Shown one piece after another: positions 16,496 to 24,251 of a stretch of DNA of 37,489 bases. Source of the stretch: Bacillota bacterium (lineage in GTDB: Bacteria > Bacillota > Bacilli > Paenibacillales > NBRC-103111); assembly GCA_023393235.1 (NCBI GenBank), contig JAEWMH010000171.1, positions 1 to 37,489 on the forward strand, in the 5' to 3' direction. The notes below the pieces were generated by a model. The model was not told the origin of the DNA and ran no database searches. It saw only the letters and a program-made list of their open reading frames with translations. Within the stretch, counting starts at the first letter, position 1. The number at the start of each line of letters is the position of its first letter. The translations under genes and the position numbers were made by a program.

Positions 16496-17569
16496 ATGGT
16501 TATGAAATCCCGCCACATGTCCCGCTTCCGTCTTCTGCTGATGGGTGCTTGCACCGCCGCCGTTGTGACGGCTTGCTCCCCGGATGTTTCCTCCGAGGGT
16601 CCGCCTGGTGCATCTATTCCATCCGCTGCCGCTTCCCAAAGCGCGTCCGCCCTGCCGGCCACGCCTACTCCCGCTCCCTTTCGTTATCCCCTGACAGGGC
16701 TGGGGAGCCAGACCGAAATGCTGACACGCCCTTATATGGTTATGGTGGAAAATGCCCCCCAAGCCAGACCGCAATCCGGTCTGCAGCAAGCCGATATCGT
16801 TTTCGAAATCCTGGCGGAGGGGGAAATCACCCGGTTCGTCAGCGTCTTCCAAAGCCAGCTGGCCGAGACCATCGGACCTGTACGCAGCATCAGGCCATAC
16901 TTTGTAGAGCTGGGTGAAATGCTGGACGCCGTCATCGTCCATGCAGGCTGGAGCCAGGATGCCATGAACCTGCTGCAGAGCCACAAGCTGAACCATCTGG
17001 ACCAGGTGTACGGGGACCATGCATTCTACTGGCGGGCTTCCGACCGCAAAGCCCCACATAATCTTTACACCTCCACCGCCAAAATTGCCGAAGGTGCGGA
17101 AGCCCGCAAATTCCGCAAGGAATGGAAGCAAAAGGGGCTTCTGTTTGCGGCCCTGAGCGTTTCCCCGGCGGCTGCCGCTCTTGGAGCAACCTCAGCCACC
17201 CATGTGCAAATCCCATACATACACGGCTATATCGTATCTTACGATTATGACGCGGCCCAGGGCTATTATTTGCGCACCATGGACGGCAAACCCCATGCCG
17301 ACAAGGAAACCGGTAGCCAGCTCCATACCCGCAATCTGCTGGTGCTGGAGGCCAAACATGCCGTGTTGGACAAGGAAGGGCGCCGCAGCGTAGACGTCAC
17401 CGGACCAGGCAAGGGAACCCTCATCCAGGAGGGCCGGGCTCTCTCCGTCACCTGGCAGCAAAAGGACGGCATGCTCCGCGTGTATGCCGACAGCAAGGAG
17501 GTTCCCCTTTTGCCGGGCAATACCTGGGTACAGGTTGTTCCGGAGGGAACTGCCCTGCAGATGGAATAA
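16496..17569 (+). CDS. DUF3048 domain-containing lipoprotein (YerB-like)
   Basis: The 357-residue protein carries a lipoprotein signal with box VTAC (Cys27), then a low-complexity Ser/Ala/Pro linker to about residue 62. The DUF3048 body follows. Family landmarks are RPYMVMVENAPQARPQSGLQQADIV, VFEILAEGEITRFVSVF, and IGPVRSIRPYFVEL. The second half has NLLVLEAKHAVLDKEGRRSVDVTGPG. The family, including B. subtilis YerB, is conserved in spore formers; its biochemical role is not established. GAGGG lies about 9 nt upstream of ATG 16496; ATG 16502 is an alternative. It is divergent from the EPS operon and shows no tie to it beyond position. Confidence 0.9.
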   Translation: MVMKSRHMSRFRLLLMGACTAAVVTACSPDVSSEGPPGASIPSAAASQSASALPATPTPAPFRYPLTGLGSQTEMLTRPYMVMVENAPQARPQSGLQQADIVFEILAEGEITRFVSVFQSQLAETIGPVRSIRPYFVELGEMLDAVIVHAGWSQDAMNLLQSHKLNHLDQVYGDHAFYWRASDRKAPHNLYTSTAKIAEGAEARKFRKEWKQKGLLFAALSVSPAAAALGATSATHVQIPYIHGYIVSYDYDAAQGYYLRTMDGKPHADKETGSQLHTRNLLVLEAKHAVLDKEGRRSVDVTGPGKGTLIQEGRALSVTWQQKDGMLRVYADSKEVPLLPGNTWVQVVPEGTALQME

Positions 17570-17584
17570 GAGAGGAATTTTTTC

Positions 17585-17613
17585 TTGAACCTTCCAATAC
17601 AATTCAGTATACT
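17585..17613 (+). promoter_or_regulatory. Sigma-A promoter for the DUF4234-DUF2752 pair
   Basis: TTGAAC (-35, 17585-17590), a 17-bp spacer and TATACT (-10, 17608-17613) lie 62 bp before the DUF4234 start. Confidence 0.75.
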
Positions 17614-17674
17614 CAAGCTAGTCTTTGTCGTTTTTTGTAGACAAGTATACGACATTTTATTGGGACGGTGAAAC

Positions 17675-18019
17675 ATGGTAGAACAGCGCAGTGTAGCAAC
17701 TGCAGTGATCCTCACATTAATTACCTGTGGGATTTATGGTATTTATTGGTTTATTGTTTTGACGAGTGATGTTGGGAAGGTAAGCGGCGATCGTGATTTT
17801 ACCGGAGGCAAGCATTTCCTCTTATCGTTAATCACCTGCGGAATTTGGAGCTATGTATGGGCATTCCAGGTCGGACGGCATGTGGAGCAGGCCCAGCATC
17901 AACGGGGCTGGCACGCCTCCGATAATGCACTCATCTATTTGATCCTGAATTTCTTCGGCTTGGGAATTGTCGTCATGGCACTGGTTCAGTCCGATGTTAA
18001 CAAAATGGCCTCTTATTAA
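17675..18019 (+). CDS. DUF4234 domain-containing small membrane protein
   Basis: The 114-residue protein has three hydrophobic helices. Two of them begin with the repeated family motif LITCGIYGIYW and LITCGIWSYVW, which is characteristic of DUF4234. The third helix is ALIYLILNFFGLGIVVMALVQ. No catalytic motif is seen, and the function of the family is unknown. It shares a promoter and a 26-bp overlap with the DUF2752 gene. The pairing of DUF4234 and DUF2752 proteins is common in Firmicutes and Actinobacteria, which suggests a joint membrane role. Confidence 0.85.
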   Translation: MVEQRSVATAVILTLITCGIYGIYWFIVLTSDVGKVSGDRDFTGGKHFLLSLITCGIWSYVWAFQVGRHVEQAQHQRGWHASDNALIYLILNFFGLGIVVMALVQSDVNKMASY

Positions 18020-18398
18020 CCGCCTGCCCCGGCCATTGCCCAAAAAGCTGTTGCCTTTGACGGCAGCAGCGGCGGCGGGGCTGCTATATCTGAAGGTATG
18101 GCTTCCCTACACGCATATTGGGATTCCATGCCCGGTTTACACAATCACAGGCTTTTACTGCCCCGGCTGCGGAATTACCCGGATGCTCCTGGCTTTATTG
18201 GAGCTTGAGCCTGCACAAGCCCTTCGCTTCAACGTGCTTCCTTTTGTACTAATTCCGTTATACTTGCTTCATTGGACAACGAAACGGAAGGGCATGAAGC
18301 GTACAGCCAGTGTTGTGATGGGAATCATGCTTGCTTTGACCTTATCTTATGGTGTGCTTCGAAATGTTGAGGCTTTTTACTGGCTGGCACCGCCTTAA
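17994..18398 (+). CDS. DUF2752 domain-containing membrane protein
   Basis: The ~134-residue protein contains the DUF2752 signature GIPCPVYTITGFYCPGCGITR, with the PCPxxxxxG and CPGCGxTR blocks between the first two of three hydrophobic helices. The cysteines could bind metal or form a disulfide, but no activity is known. The start is uncertain. ATG 17994 lies inside the DUF4234 gene and lacks a ribosome binding site, so translation would rely on coupling. A TTG at 18033 is the main alternative and would remove 13 residues. A strong terminator follows. Confidence 0.8.
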   Translation: MLTKWPLINRLPRPLPKKLLPLTAAAAAGLLYLKVWLPYTHIGIPCPVYTITGFYCPGCGITRMLLALLELEPAQALRFNVLPFVLIPLYLLHWTTKRKGMKRTASVVMGIMLALTLSYGVLRNVEAFYWLAPP

Positions 18399-18424
18399 AA
18401 CAGACAGTTCACTTACCAGACATG

Positions 18425-18469
18425 CTAAAACCTTCGGACCTGCCAACCCGGCAGGTCCGAAGGTTTTAG
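18425..18469. terminator. Bidirectional intrinsic terminator
   Basis: A perfect 20-bp stem (18425-18444 with 18450-18469) has a 5-nt loop and AAAA/TTTT at its base. It separates the convergent DUF2752 and rlmN genes and can stop transcription from both sides. Confidence 0.93.
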
Positions 18470-18480
18470 ATTGCGCCGGT

Positions 18481-19539
18481 CTAGACGCCGCGCAGTTGTT
18501 TGGACCGCAGCTGGCCGCAGGCCGCGTCGATGTCCGCCCCCTGCTCCTGGCGGATGGTAGAGTTGATGCCGTGTTTTTTGAGGACATCGTAGAATGCATC
18601 TACCGCCTCCTTGCTGCTCCGCTTATACTGCTGGAACTCATCCACCGGGTTGTAGGGAATCAGGTTCACTCCGGTGGCATTCTTCCGTTCTCCGATCAAC
18701 CGGACCAATTCCAGGGCATGAGCTGGCTGGTCATTGACGTCCTGGAGCAGGATGTACTCCAGGGTTATACGCCGCCTGGTTGTATCCTGGTAATAATGAA
18801 TGGCGTCCATCAACTCCCGGAGAGGGTAGGCCCGGTTAATCTTCATAATGCGGGTGCGCAGCTCATCATTGGGCGCATGCAAAGAGATGGCCAGGTTCAC
18901 CTTCAGCTTGGCGTCGGCAAAATCCCGAATCCGGGGAACCAGCCCGCTGGTCGAGACGGTGATGTGGCGGGGCCCGATAACCAGCCCCTTCTGGTCCATC
19001 ACAATCTGCAAGAAGGCCATCAGGTTGTCCCAATTGTCCAAAGGCTCACCGATCCCCATCACCACCAAATGGGTAACTGCAGCCCCGGGTTCGTGCCGGT
19101 CCAGATATGCCTGTACCATCATCACCTGGCCGGTCAGTTCTCCGGCCGTCAGGTCCCGCTTCTTGGCCATGGTGCCGCTGGCGCAAAAGCTGCAGCCGAT
19201 ATTGCACCCCACCTGTGTCGTTACACAAACCGATAATCCGTATTTATGGCGCATCAGCACCGTTTCGATCAGATCGCCGTCGGCCAGACGGAACAAAAAC
19301 TTGATTGTACCGTCCGTTGCCTGCTGCCGGGTATGCTCCTCCAGCGTCTGGATGGCAAAATGCTCCTCCAGCAATACGCGGCAGGATTCATGGACGTCAG
19401 ACATTGCGGCAAACTCAGCCGCCCGCTTCTTGTACAGCCAATCCCATATCTGGAGCGCCCGGTGTTTCTTATGTCCCCGGCTGCCCAGCCAGGCTACCAG
19501 CTCGTCAAAGGCCAGTCCGTAAATCGAAGGCTTGTTCAT
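18481..19539 (-). CDS. rlmN: Dual-specificity 23S rRNA/tRNA adenine-C2 methyltransferase RlmN
   Basis: The 352-residue protein is a radical SAM enzyme that methylates A2503 of 23S rRNA and A37 of some tRNAs. The [4Fe-4S] cysteines are C112, C116 and C119 in QVGCNIGCSFCASGTMA, the family hallmark. VMGIGEPLDN, ISLHAPNDELR and NLIPYNPVDEFQ are typical. The second catalytic cysteine is C341 in DIDAACGQL. ATG 19539 has AGGAGAG 5 nt upstream and gives the standard N-terminus. The frame is open upstream but non-homologous. It is convergent with the DUF pair and divergent from nudC. Confidence 0.97.
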   Translation of the reverse strand: MNKPSIYGLAFDELVAWLGSRGHKKHRALQIWDWLYKKRAAEFAAMSDVHESCRVLLEEHFAIQTLEEHTRQQATDGTIKFLFRLADGDLIETVLMRHKYGLSVCVTTQVGCNIGCSFCASGTMAKKRDLTAGELTGQVMMVQAYLDRHEPGAAVTHLVVMGIGEPLDNWDNLMAFLQIVMDQKGLVIGPRHITVSTSGLVPRIRDFADAKLKVNLAISLHAPNDELRTRIMKINRAYPLRELMDAIHYYQDTTRRRITLEYILLQDVNDQPAHALELVRLIGERKNATGVNLIPYNPVDEFQQYKRSSKEAVDAFYDVLKKHGINSTIRQEQGADIDAACGQLRSKQLRGV

Positions 19540-19663
19540 AAGGACTCTCCTTTTTTCGTTCTGTCTGTATTGTCCCAAATTCCAAGACAAATTGCCAGCC
19601 CTATGGACATCTGCTATCTTTAGAATATTGACAATGAAGACTCGACGAGAAAGGGTCCTGCAC

Positions 19664-20509
19664 ATGCTTGCACCTCGAGAGAGCATCTACACCCACTATC
19701 AACCCGCTTATATTCCCGACCACGAACCGGGCACTGCCGCCTATTGGTTTATCTCTCGGACAGGAAACCTCCTGATCCGGGAAACCCCGGATGGCGTAGA
19801 AATTCCCGAAGCTGCCGGGGCAGAAGAGTTGGGCCTTGTTATCCGGCGGACTCAATACTTGGGCACCTGGAAAGGCATCCCTTGTTACGCAGCCTCAACA
19901 GAAGCCGAAACAGCGTCAATGGAAGGCCTGGCCTTCCATCCCTTACGCAGCCTCTATGGCAAAATGGAAGAGGGTCTGTTCCATCTGGCGGGCCGGGCTG
20001 TGCAGTTGGCAGCCTTCGGACTGACCCACCGCTTCTGCGGCACCTGCGGCACCGAAACCGTCCCATCGCCCAAGGAGCATGCCCTGCTGTGCCCGGCTTG
20101 CGGAAGTGTGAGCTTTCCCCGGTTGGCGCCTGCGGTGATTACGGTCATCCTCAAGGACCGGCAGGTGCTCCTCGCCCGGGCCAAGCATTTTACCAACAAT
20201 ATGTACGGTCTCATCGCAGGCTTCGTGGAGCCGGGAGAGACACTGGAGGACTGTGTCCGCCGGGAAACAAAAGAGGAGATTGGGATTACCGTGACCAATA
20301 TCCGCTATTTCGGCAGCCAGCAATGGCCCTTCCCCCACTCCTTGATGATCGGCTTTATCGCAGACTACGAAAGCGGCGAGATCCATGTGGACGGTGAGGA
20401 AATTGTGGACGCCGGCTGGTTTGATCCGGACAAGCTTCCCGTTATTCCCTCACCCGTAAGTATTGCCCGCAAAATGCTGGACTGGTACGTGGAGCAGTAT
20501 GCGGGTTAG
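19664..20509 (+). CDS. nudC: NAD(+) diphosphatase (NudC-type Nudix hydrolase)
   Basis: The 281-residue protein has an N-terminal substrate-binding region and a four-cysteine zinc ribbon (FCGTCG and LCPACG, ~125-150). A complete Nudix box follows in GFVEPGETLEDCVRRETKEE. SQQWPFPHSLM just after it is the NudC signature that distinguishes NADH pyrophosphatases from other Nudix enzymes, here with Q for the usual P. These enzymes hydrolyse NAD(H) to NMN(H) and AMP and remove NAD caps from RNA. ATG 19664 is chosen because AAAGGG lies about 8 nt upstream. ATG 19634 is in frame without a ribosome binding site. The stop lies 4 bp from that of the truncated receiver gene on the other strand. Confidence 0.95.
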   Translation: MLAPRESIYTHYQPAYIPDHEPGTAAYWFISRTGNLLIRETPDGVEIPEAAGAEELGLVIRRTQYLGTWKGIPCYAASTEAETASMEGLAFHPLRSLYGKMEEGLFHLAGRAVQLAAFGLTHRFCGTCGTETVPSPKEHALLCPACGSVSFPRLAPAVITVILKDRQVLLARAKHFTNNMYGLIAGFVEPGETLEDCVRRETKEEIGITVTNIRYFGSQQWPFPHSLMIGFIADYESGEIHVDGEEIVDAGWFDPDKLPVIPSPVSIARKMLDWYVEQYAG

Positions 20510-20513
20510 TACG

Positions 20514-20810
20514 TCACCCCAAGACGGGCGAATGTAGGGCCGCAGCAACCGCATCCGCCAATACATGTGGCAGAAACGGCTTCGCCACGAATCCTGCCGC
20601 TCCGTAACCGAGGCATTCCTGTATCACCTCCGGAGTGCCTCTGCCGGAGCACATCACTACCTTGGCATGCGGGTCCAACTTCCGGATCCGCTTCAAAACC
20701 TGGATGACGTCCATCCCTTCGAGTCCGATATCCAGCACAACTACATCAGGCTGATGCCGGCCGTATAGCTCCAGCCCTTGCTTCCCATCCGGCACGGAAG
20801 GGGGATGCAA
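20514..20810 (-). pseudogene. Response-regulator receiver fragment, N-terminus missing
   Basis: About 95 residues match a CheY-like receiver from its second helix to the end. The phospho-acceptor Asp is in PDVVVLDIG, the switch Ser is in VMCSGRG, and the conserved Lys is in FVAKPF. The first strand and the acidic pair that binds Mg, normally 45-50 residues upstream, are absent. Reading further upstream in frame gives unrelated sequence without a proper start (only a TTG at 20810). The break lies near 20795, about 70 bp from the island-end motif B. It was probably a stand-alone CheY-type regulator cut by island insertion or deletion. It is unlikely to be functional. Confidence 0.75.
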
Positions 20811-20865
20811 AGTTTTTGGGAGGGGATATGCGTCAGGCAGGCAGATACAAGGTGTATCGCCGAGT

Positions 20866-20895
20866 CCTTTCGGACACTATCCCATTGGCTCAGGA
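20866..20895 (+). repeat. Island-end motif, copy B
   Basis: This ~30-bp copy has a 19-bp core (20867-20885) identical to copy A and closely resembles the minus-strand copy C. It is followed after about 55 bp by 21-bp tandem repeats, the same order as at copy A. No inverted partner was found between here and the FAD oxidoreductase gene. Confidence 0.8.
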
Positions 20896-20949
20896 GGCAG
20901 ATTGTATGGCAGCAGAAAATGCGGGGAATTCGTCGTGTATGGATTGGTC

Positions 20950-21011
20950 ACCGTATATGCAGCTTGGTTTACCGTATATGCAGCTTGGTTATCTGCATAC
21001 GAGGTTGGCTT
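20950..21011. repeat. 21-bp tandem repeats (two near-identical units plus a diverged third)
   Basis: ACCGTATATGCAGCTTGGTT plus one base occurs at 20950-20970 and 20971-20991 with one difference. A third, diverged copy follows. The motif TTGGTTTAC recalls units of the 22-bp array at 3.6-4.0 kb. Confidence 0.75.
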
Positions 21012-21192
21012 ACGGAACTATGCGACGCTTAAACGTGAAAAATCGGCTGTTCCAAATTATAACGGAACTAACAGACTCTTAGCGCATCAAAGAGGCAGAA
21101 AAACCTGCCCCATGGCCGTTTAAGGGTCGTATAGTTCCGTTATTTTGTCAAAACACCCTATTTCGGCCTCTAAGGGTTTCCCCGTTCTGTTA
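21012..21192. repeat. Inverted and dispersed copies of a ~24-bp element
   Basis: ACGGAACTATGCGACGCTTA (21012 onward, 24 bp) pairs with 21117-21140 on the other strand at 22 of 24 positions. A second direct copy at 21059-21070 forms a perfect 12-bp inverted repeat with 21132-21143. A fourth, weaker copy lies at 21168-21192. Long imperfect hairpins are possible. The rest of the gene-free stretch to 21617 holds no gene I can support. Confidence 0.65.
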
Positions 21193-21617
21193 GAGCGCGC
21201 CACCTACCTTCTGGCCAATGATCGCCTTCATCCCAGCGCCAAATCCACTTTCGTCGTAGCCAAAAACACCAATTTCGACATCGGCGATCAATCGTGCGCT
21301 GAAGAGTATGACCTCCCCTCCCGAGGAACATCCTACAAAGGCGCCAGGGCGTCCGGCAGAGCGGGAGCAGACTGTGGCAAAGCAGAGAGCAACTAGATTG
21401 CGGCGAATCATACTGCGGTGAAGGAAACAGCACGGAGAAGCAACATTGGAGTAAATAGTCGTAAAGGCGGCAGACCGGAGCGGCAGAGTGGAGCGGCAAC
21501 GGTGGAGGTAAGCAGCTCCAGAGCAGACAACGGCGGACCAAGCAGTCCCGCAGGAAGCAGGTTTGCCGCTGCTCCTCCAGGGTAAGGATTGGTAAAACCA
21601 GCAGGAGGCTGATGGGG

Positions 21618-22856
21618 ATGGATTTATACTATGGCACATTATACTGGAACACTACCGGAACTTCGGCGCTCCGCCTGACTCCAAGGGAGCCCGCTTCCCG
21701 CTATGATGCCATTGTGGTGGGTGGAGGCATGTCCGGCGCTTAAACCGCGTATACACTGGCCGAAGAAGGACTCAAGGTGGCGGTGCTGGACAAGGGTGCC
21801 ATGGCCTGCGGCAGCAGTCTGGCCAACACGGGGCTCATTCAATACTCCAATGACATCATGCTTCACCAGCTTATGCAGCAGATCGGCGAAACCAAGGCGG
21901 TGCAGTTTTACCGGATGTGTGTGAAGGCCATCGAGCGGTTGGAGCAGGTTGCCCGTTCTCTGCATGAGCCGACAGATTTTTTCCGCCGGGCCAGTCTGTA
22001 TTTTGCCAGTGTCGATCCGGATGTGGAGCTGCTGCAAAAGGAATTTCAAGCCCTCCACGAAAACGGCTTCCCGGTTGACTACCTGACTGCGGATGAGGTG
22101 TCACGTCGCTACCCTTTCCAGAAACCGGCGGCACTTCTTACATACGGGGACGCGGAGCTGAATCCGTTCCGGTTCGTCAGAGCTATCCTTACATATTTGG
22201 ACCAAAAGGGTGTTCATTTCTTCGAGGGTACGGAGGTCATATCTCTGGAGGACAGACCGGACGGCATAAGCGTCCACACCCCCCAAGGCATCTTTACCGC
22301 CGAAAACGTCATCGTGACCACCGGCTACAGCCAGCCTCCCGGGCTGGAGGAGAGCGGAGTGGATCTTAACCGCTCCTATGCCGTCGCTACACGCCCTCTG
22401 GAGAATCTGGACGCCGCGTGGAAGGACAGGGTACTGATTTGGGAAACCAGACGCCCGTACTTCTATTTGCGTACCACCATGGACGGGAGGATTGTGGCAG
22501 GAGGATTGGATGAAGATAAGCCGGAGGTGCCCCATAACAAGGAACTGATTGACCGCCGGGCAGAGGCGCTGAAGCAGGAGCTGGAGAGTCTTTTTCCCAT
22601 GCTGGATATCCAAATCGAATATGCCTGGGCAGCGGTCTTCGGAGAATCCAGAGATAATTTGCCCTTTATCGGGCAGCATCCGGAGCGGAAGCGGTTGTAC
22701 TATCTTTTGGGCTATGGCGGTAACGGCACGGTGTACAGCACACTCGGTTCCGAGATCATCCGTGACCTGATCCTGGGCAAGAGCGATGCCAAAGCCGAAT
22801 TAGTGAAACTGGCCCGGCCGGGTCGGACGGCGCTGGATACAGCCGCGTCACGTTAG
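21618..22856 (+). pseudogene. FAD-dependent oxidoreductase (DAO type) with in-frame stop codon
   Basis: The full frame starts at ATG 21618, with AGGAGG 9 nt upstream, and would encode about 412 residues. Its N-terminus (MDLYYGTLYWNTTG...) is typical of Paenibacillus glycine/D-amino-acid oxidase-like proteins. The FAD-binding segment reads VVGGGMSGA, then TAA at 21741-21743, then TAYTLAEEGLKVAVLDKG. The stop thus replaces a single residue, usually Leu or similar, inside the dinucleotide-binding helix. The remaining frame is fully intact to 22856, with FAD-domain motifs such as NVIVTTGYS and a C-terminal LGYGGNGTVYSTLG. Translation from internal ATG 21777 would lack the FAD motif. It is a recent pseudogene, or a sequencing error at one base. 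Confidence 0.85.
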
Positions 22857-22874
22857 GAATTCAAGACCCTCTGG

Positions 22875-22903
22875 TTGCACTGCCCCCCTGTCTGTCCTAT
22901 CAT
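22875..22903 (+). promoter_or_regulatory. Sigma-A promoter for the UvrC-like gene
   Basis: TTGCAC (22875-22880), a 17-bp spacer and TATCAT (22898-22903) lie 48 bp before the start codon. No GAAC-N4-GTTC SOS box was seen near it. Confidence 0.6.
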
Positions 22904-22950
22904 TAAGGAAAACGGCGAAAAACCCGCCGGATGGGAGGGCAGGCGCTCGC

Positions 22951-24186
22951 ATGCAGCAGCAATTAAAAGAGAAGGTCAAGGCGCTTCCCCTTACCCCCGG
23001 TGTTTATCTGATGAAGGATTCCCTGGGCAATATCATCTACGTGGGCAAAGCCAAGCAGCTCCGCAAAAGGGTTCAGTCCTACTTTGTCAAAAACAGCAGC
23101 CACAGCCCCAAAACCCGGGTGCTGGTCTCCCATATCCGTGATCTGGAGGTCCGGCATACGGATACGGAATTTGAGGCTTTTCTGTTGGAATGCCGCCTCA
23201 TTAAGGAGCTGCGCCCCGCCTATAACCGCAAAATGAAAAATCCCGAGGCCTACACCTACATCACCCTCCACCGGGCCAGGGAAAACGGCCTGCGCTACTT
23301 CTCCGTCAGCTACAGTCCGGAGGATAAGGTTGGCCTCCGTCGGTTCGGCCCCTACAGCAGCCGCGGCACGGTGGAACGCGCGTTAGAGGGCATCAAGGAA
23401 GGTCTGCGGATTGCCTGCAGCAACCCTTCCGGCCGCAGCGGCCCCTGCTTGAACCATGCGCTGGGACGGTGCATCGGCATGTGTGCCGGAGGCAAAGCAG
23501 CAGAGGCCTATGAGGCGATTGTGGACCGGATCATCCTGTTCCTGGAGGGGCAGAGCACCGACATTCCCGAATTAATGGAAAAGCGGATGGTGGAGGCCGC
23601 CGAACGTTTTGATTTTGAGGCCGCCGCCAGATACAGGGACGAAGGCCGTGCAGTCGCGTATCTATTGCAAAAGGAAAAGATGATCAGCTTTGCGGAAACG
23701 GGGCATATCTCTGTAGTGCTGGAGGAAATGGACGGCGGCCTGGCCAAGCTGTTCCTGATCAAAGGCAACCGCCTGCTCCTGAATCACCGGCTGTCTCTTG
23801 CCGCCTACGAACAGACAACACCTGCTCTTGCACGGGAAATCGCTGCACGGGTGCGGTCCGCCTATGTTTCTGCCAGGGCGGATACACATAGCCCCATTAC
23901 CCGTTTCGACGTGGATGAGGCGCAAATCATCTACAGCTATCTGCAAAGTAACGCTGCCTGCAGCCGTCAATTGGACCAAGCATGGTTGGGCGATAACGCC
24001 CCACCTTCCTTGCTGGAGGAAGCGGCTGCACAGCTGCTCGAGAACCAGTCAAGACTGGCTGTTTTGGAGGCGGCGGCCGGTGACGGGGAAGCGGCAGCCG
24101 GTGGTGACGCAGAGGTGGTGGCGGAAATGGCCGAGCATGAGTTTGATCTGAAGCGCGGATACGATTACGGGCCCGGACAAAATTAA
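22951..24186 (+). CDS. Short UvrC-like protein (GIY-YIG nuclease + UVR domain)
   Basis: The 411-residue protein matches the N-terminal half of UvrC, the excision-repair nuclease. Residues 14-92 are the GIY-YIG domain (GVYLMKD, IIYVGKAKQLRKR with R38, and the acidic TEFEAFLLE region). Four cysteines at 156, 166, 174 and 178 fall at the spacing of UvrC's iron-sulfur ligands. Residues ~205-240 are a UVR helix pair that in UvrC contacts UvrB. The C-terminal RNase H-like nuclease and helix-hairpin-helix domains of UvrC (~600 residues) are absent, replaced by an Ala/Glu-rich tail. It could act like the Cho family, making only the 3' incision with UvrAB. A complete uvrC is expected elsewhere in the genome. 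The ribosome binding site GGGAGGG is a rather distant 11 nt upstream. Confidence 0.85.
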   Translation: MQQQLKEKVKALPLTPGVYLMKDSLGNIIYVGKAKQLRKRVQSYFVKNSSHSPKTRVLVSHIRDLEVRHTDTEFEAFLLECRLIKELRPAYNRKMKNPEAYTYITLHRARENGLRYFSVSYSPEDKVGLRRFGPYSSRGTVERALEGIKEGLRIACSNPSGRSGPCLNHALGRCIGMCAGGKAAEAYEAIVDRIILFLEGQSTDIPELMEKRMVEAAERFDFEAAARYRDEGRAVAYLLQKEKMISFAETGHISVVLEEMDGGLAKLFLIKGNRLLLNHRLSLAAYEQTTPALAREIAARVRSAYVSARADTHSPITRFDVDEAQIIYSYLQSNAACSRQLDQAWLGDNAPPSLLEEAAAQLLENQSRLAVLEAAAGDGEAAAGGDAEVVAEMAEHEFDLKRGYDYGPGQN

Positions 24187-24232
24187 AACGTCCTGCACAA
24201 CCTCCCCTGGGGAGAATGCAGGACGTTTTTTT
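24185..24232 (+). terminator. Intrinsic terminator of the UvrC-like gene
   Basis: A 13-bp stem (AAAACGTCCTGCA with TGCAGGACGTTTT) encloses an inner CTCCCC/GGGGAG hairpin and ends in seven T. It also faces the convergent MFS gene. Confidence 0.92.
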
Positions 24233-24251
24233 GCTCCGAGAGGGAGTTGCC

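Noticed and set aside
21190..21639. Minus-strand frame of 149 codons, with a partly protein-like C-terminus (VILFSARLIADVEIGVFGYDESG)
   Set aside because: The N-terminal two thirds look random, no start signal is visible, and it overlaps the FAD gene's start. A decayed gene fragment is possible, but I cannot support it.
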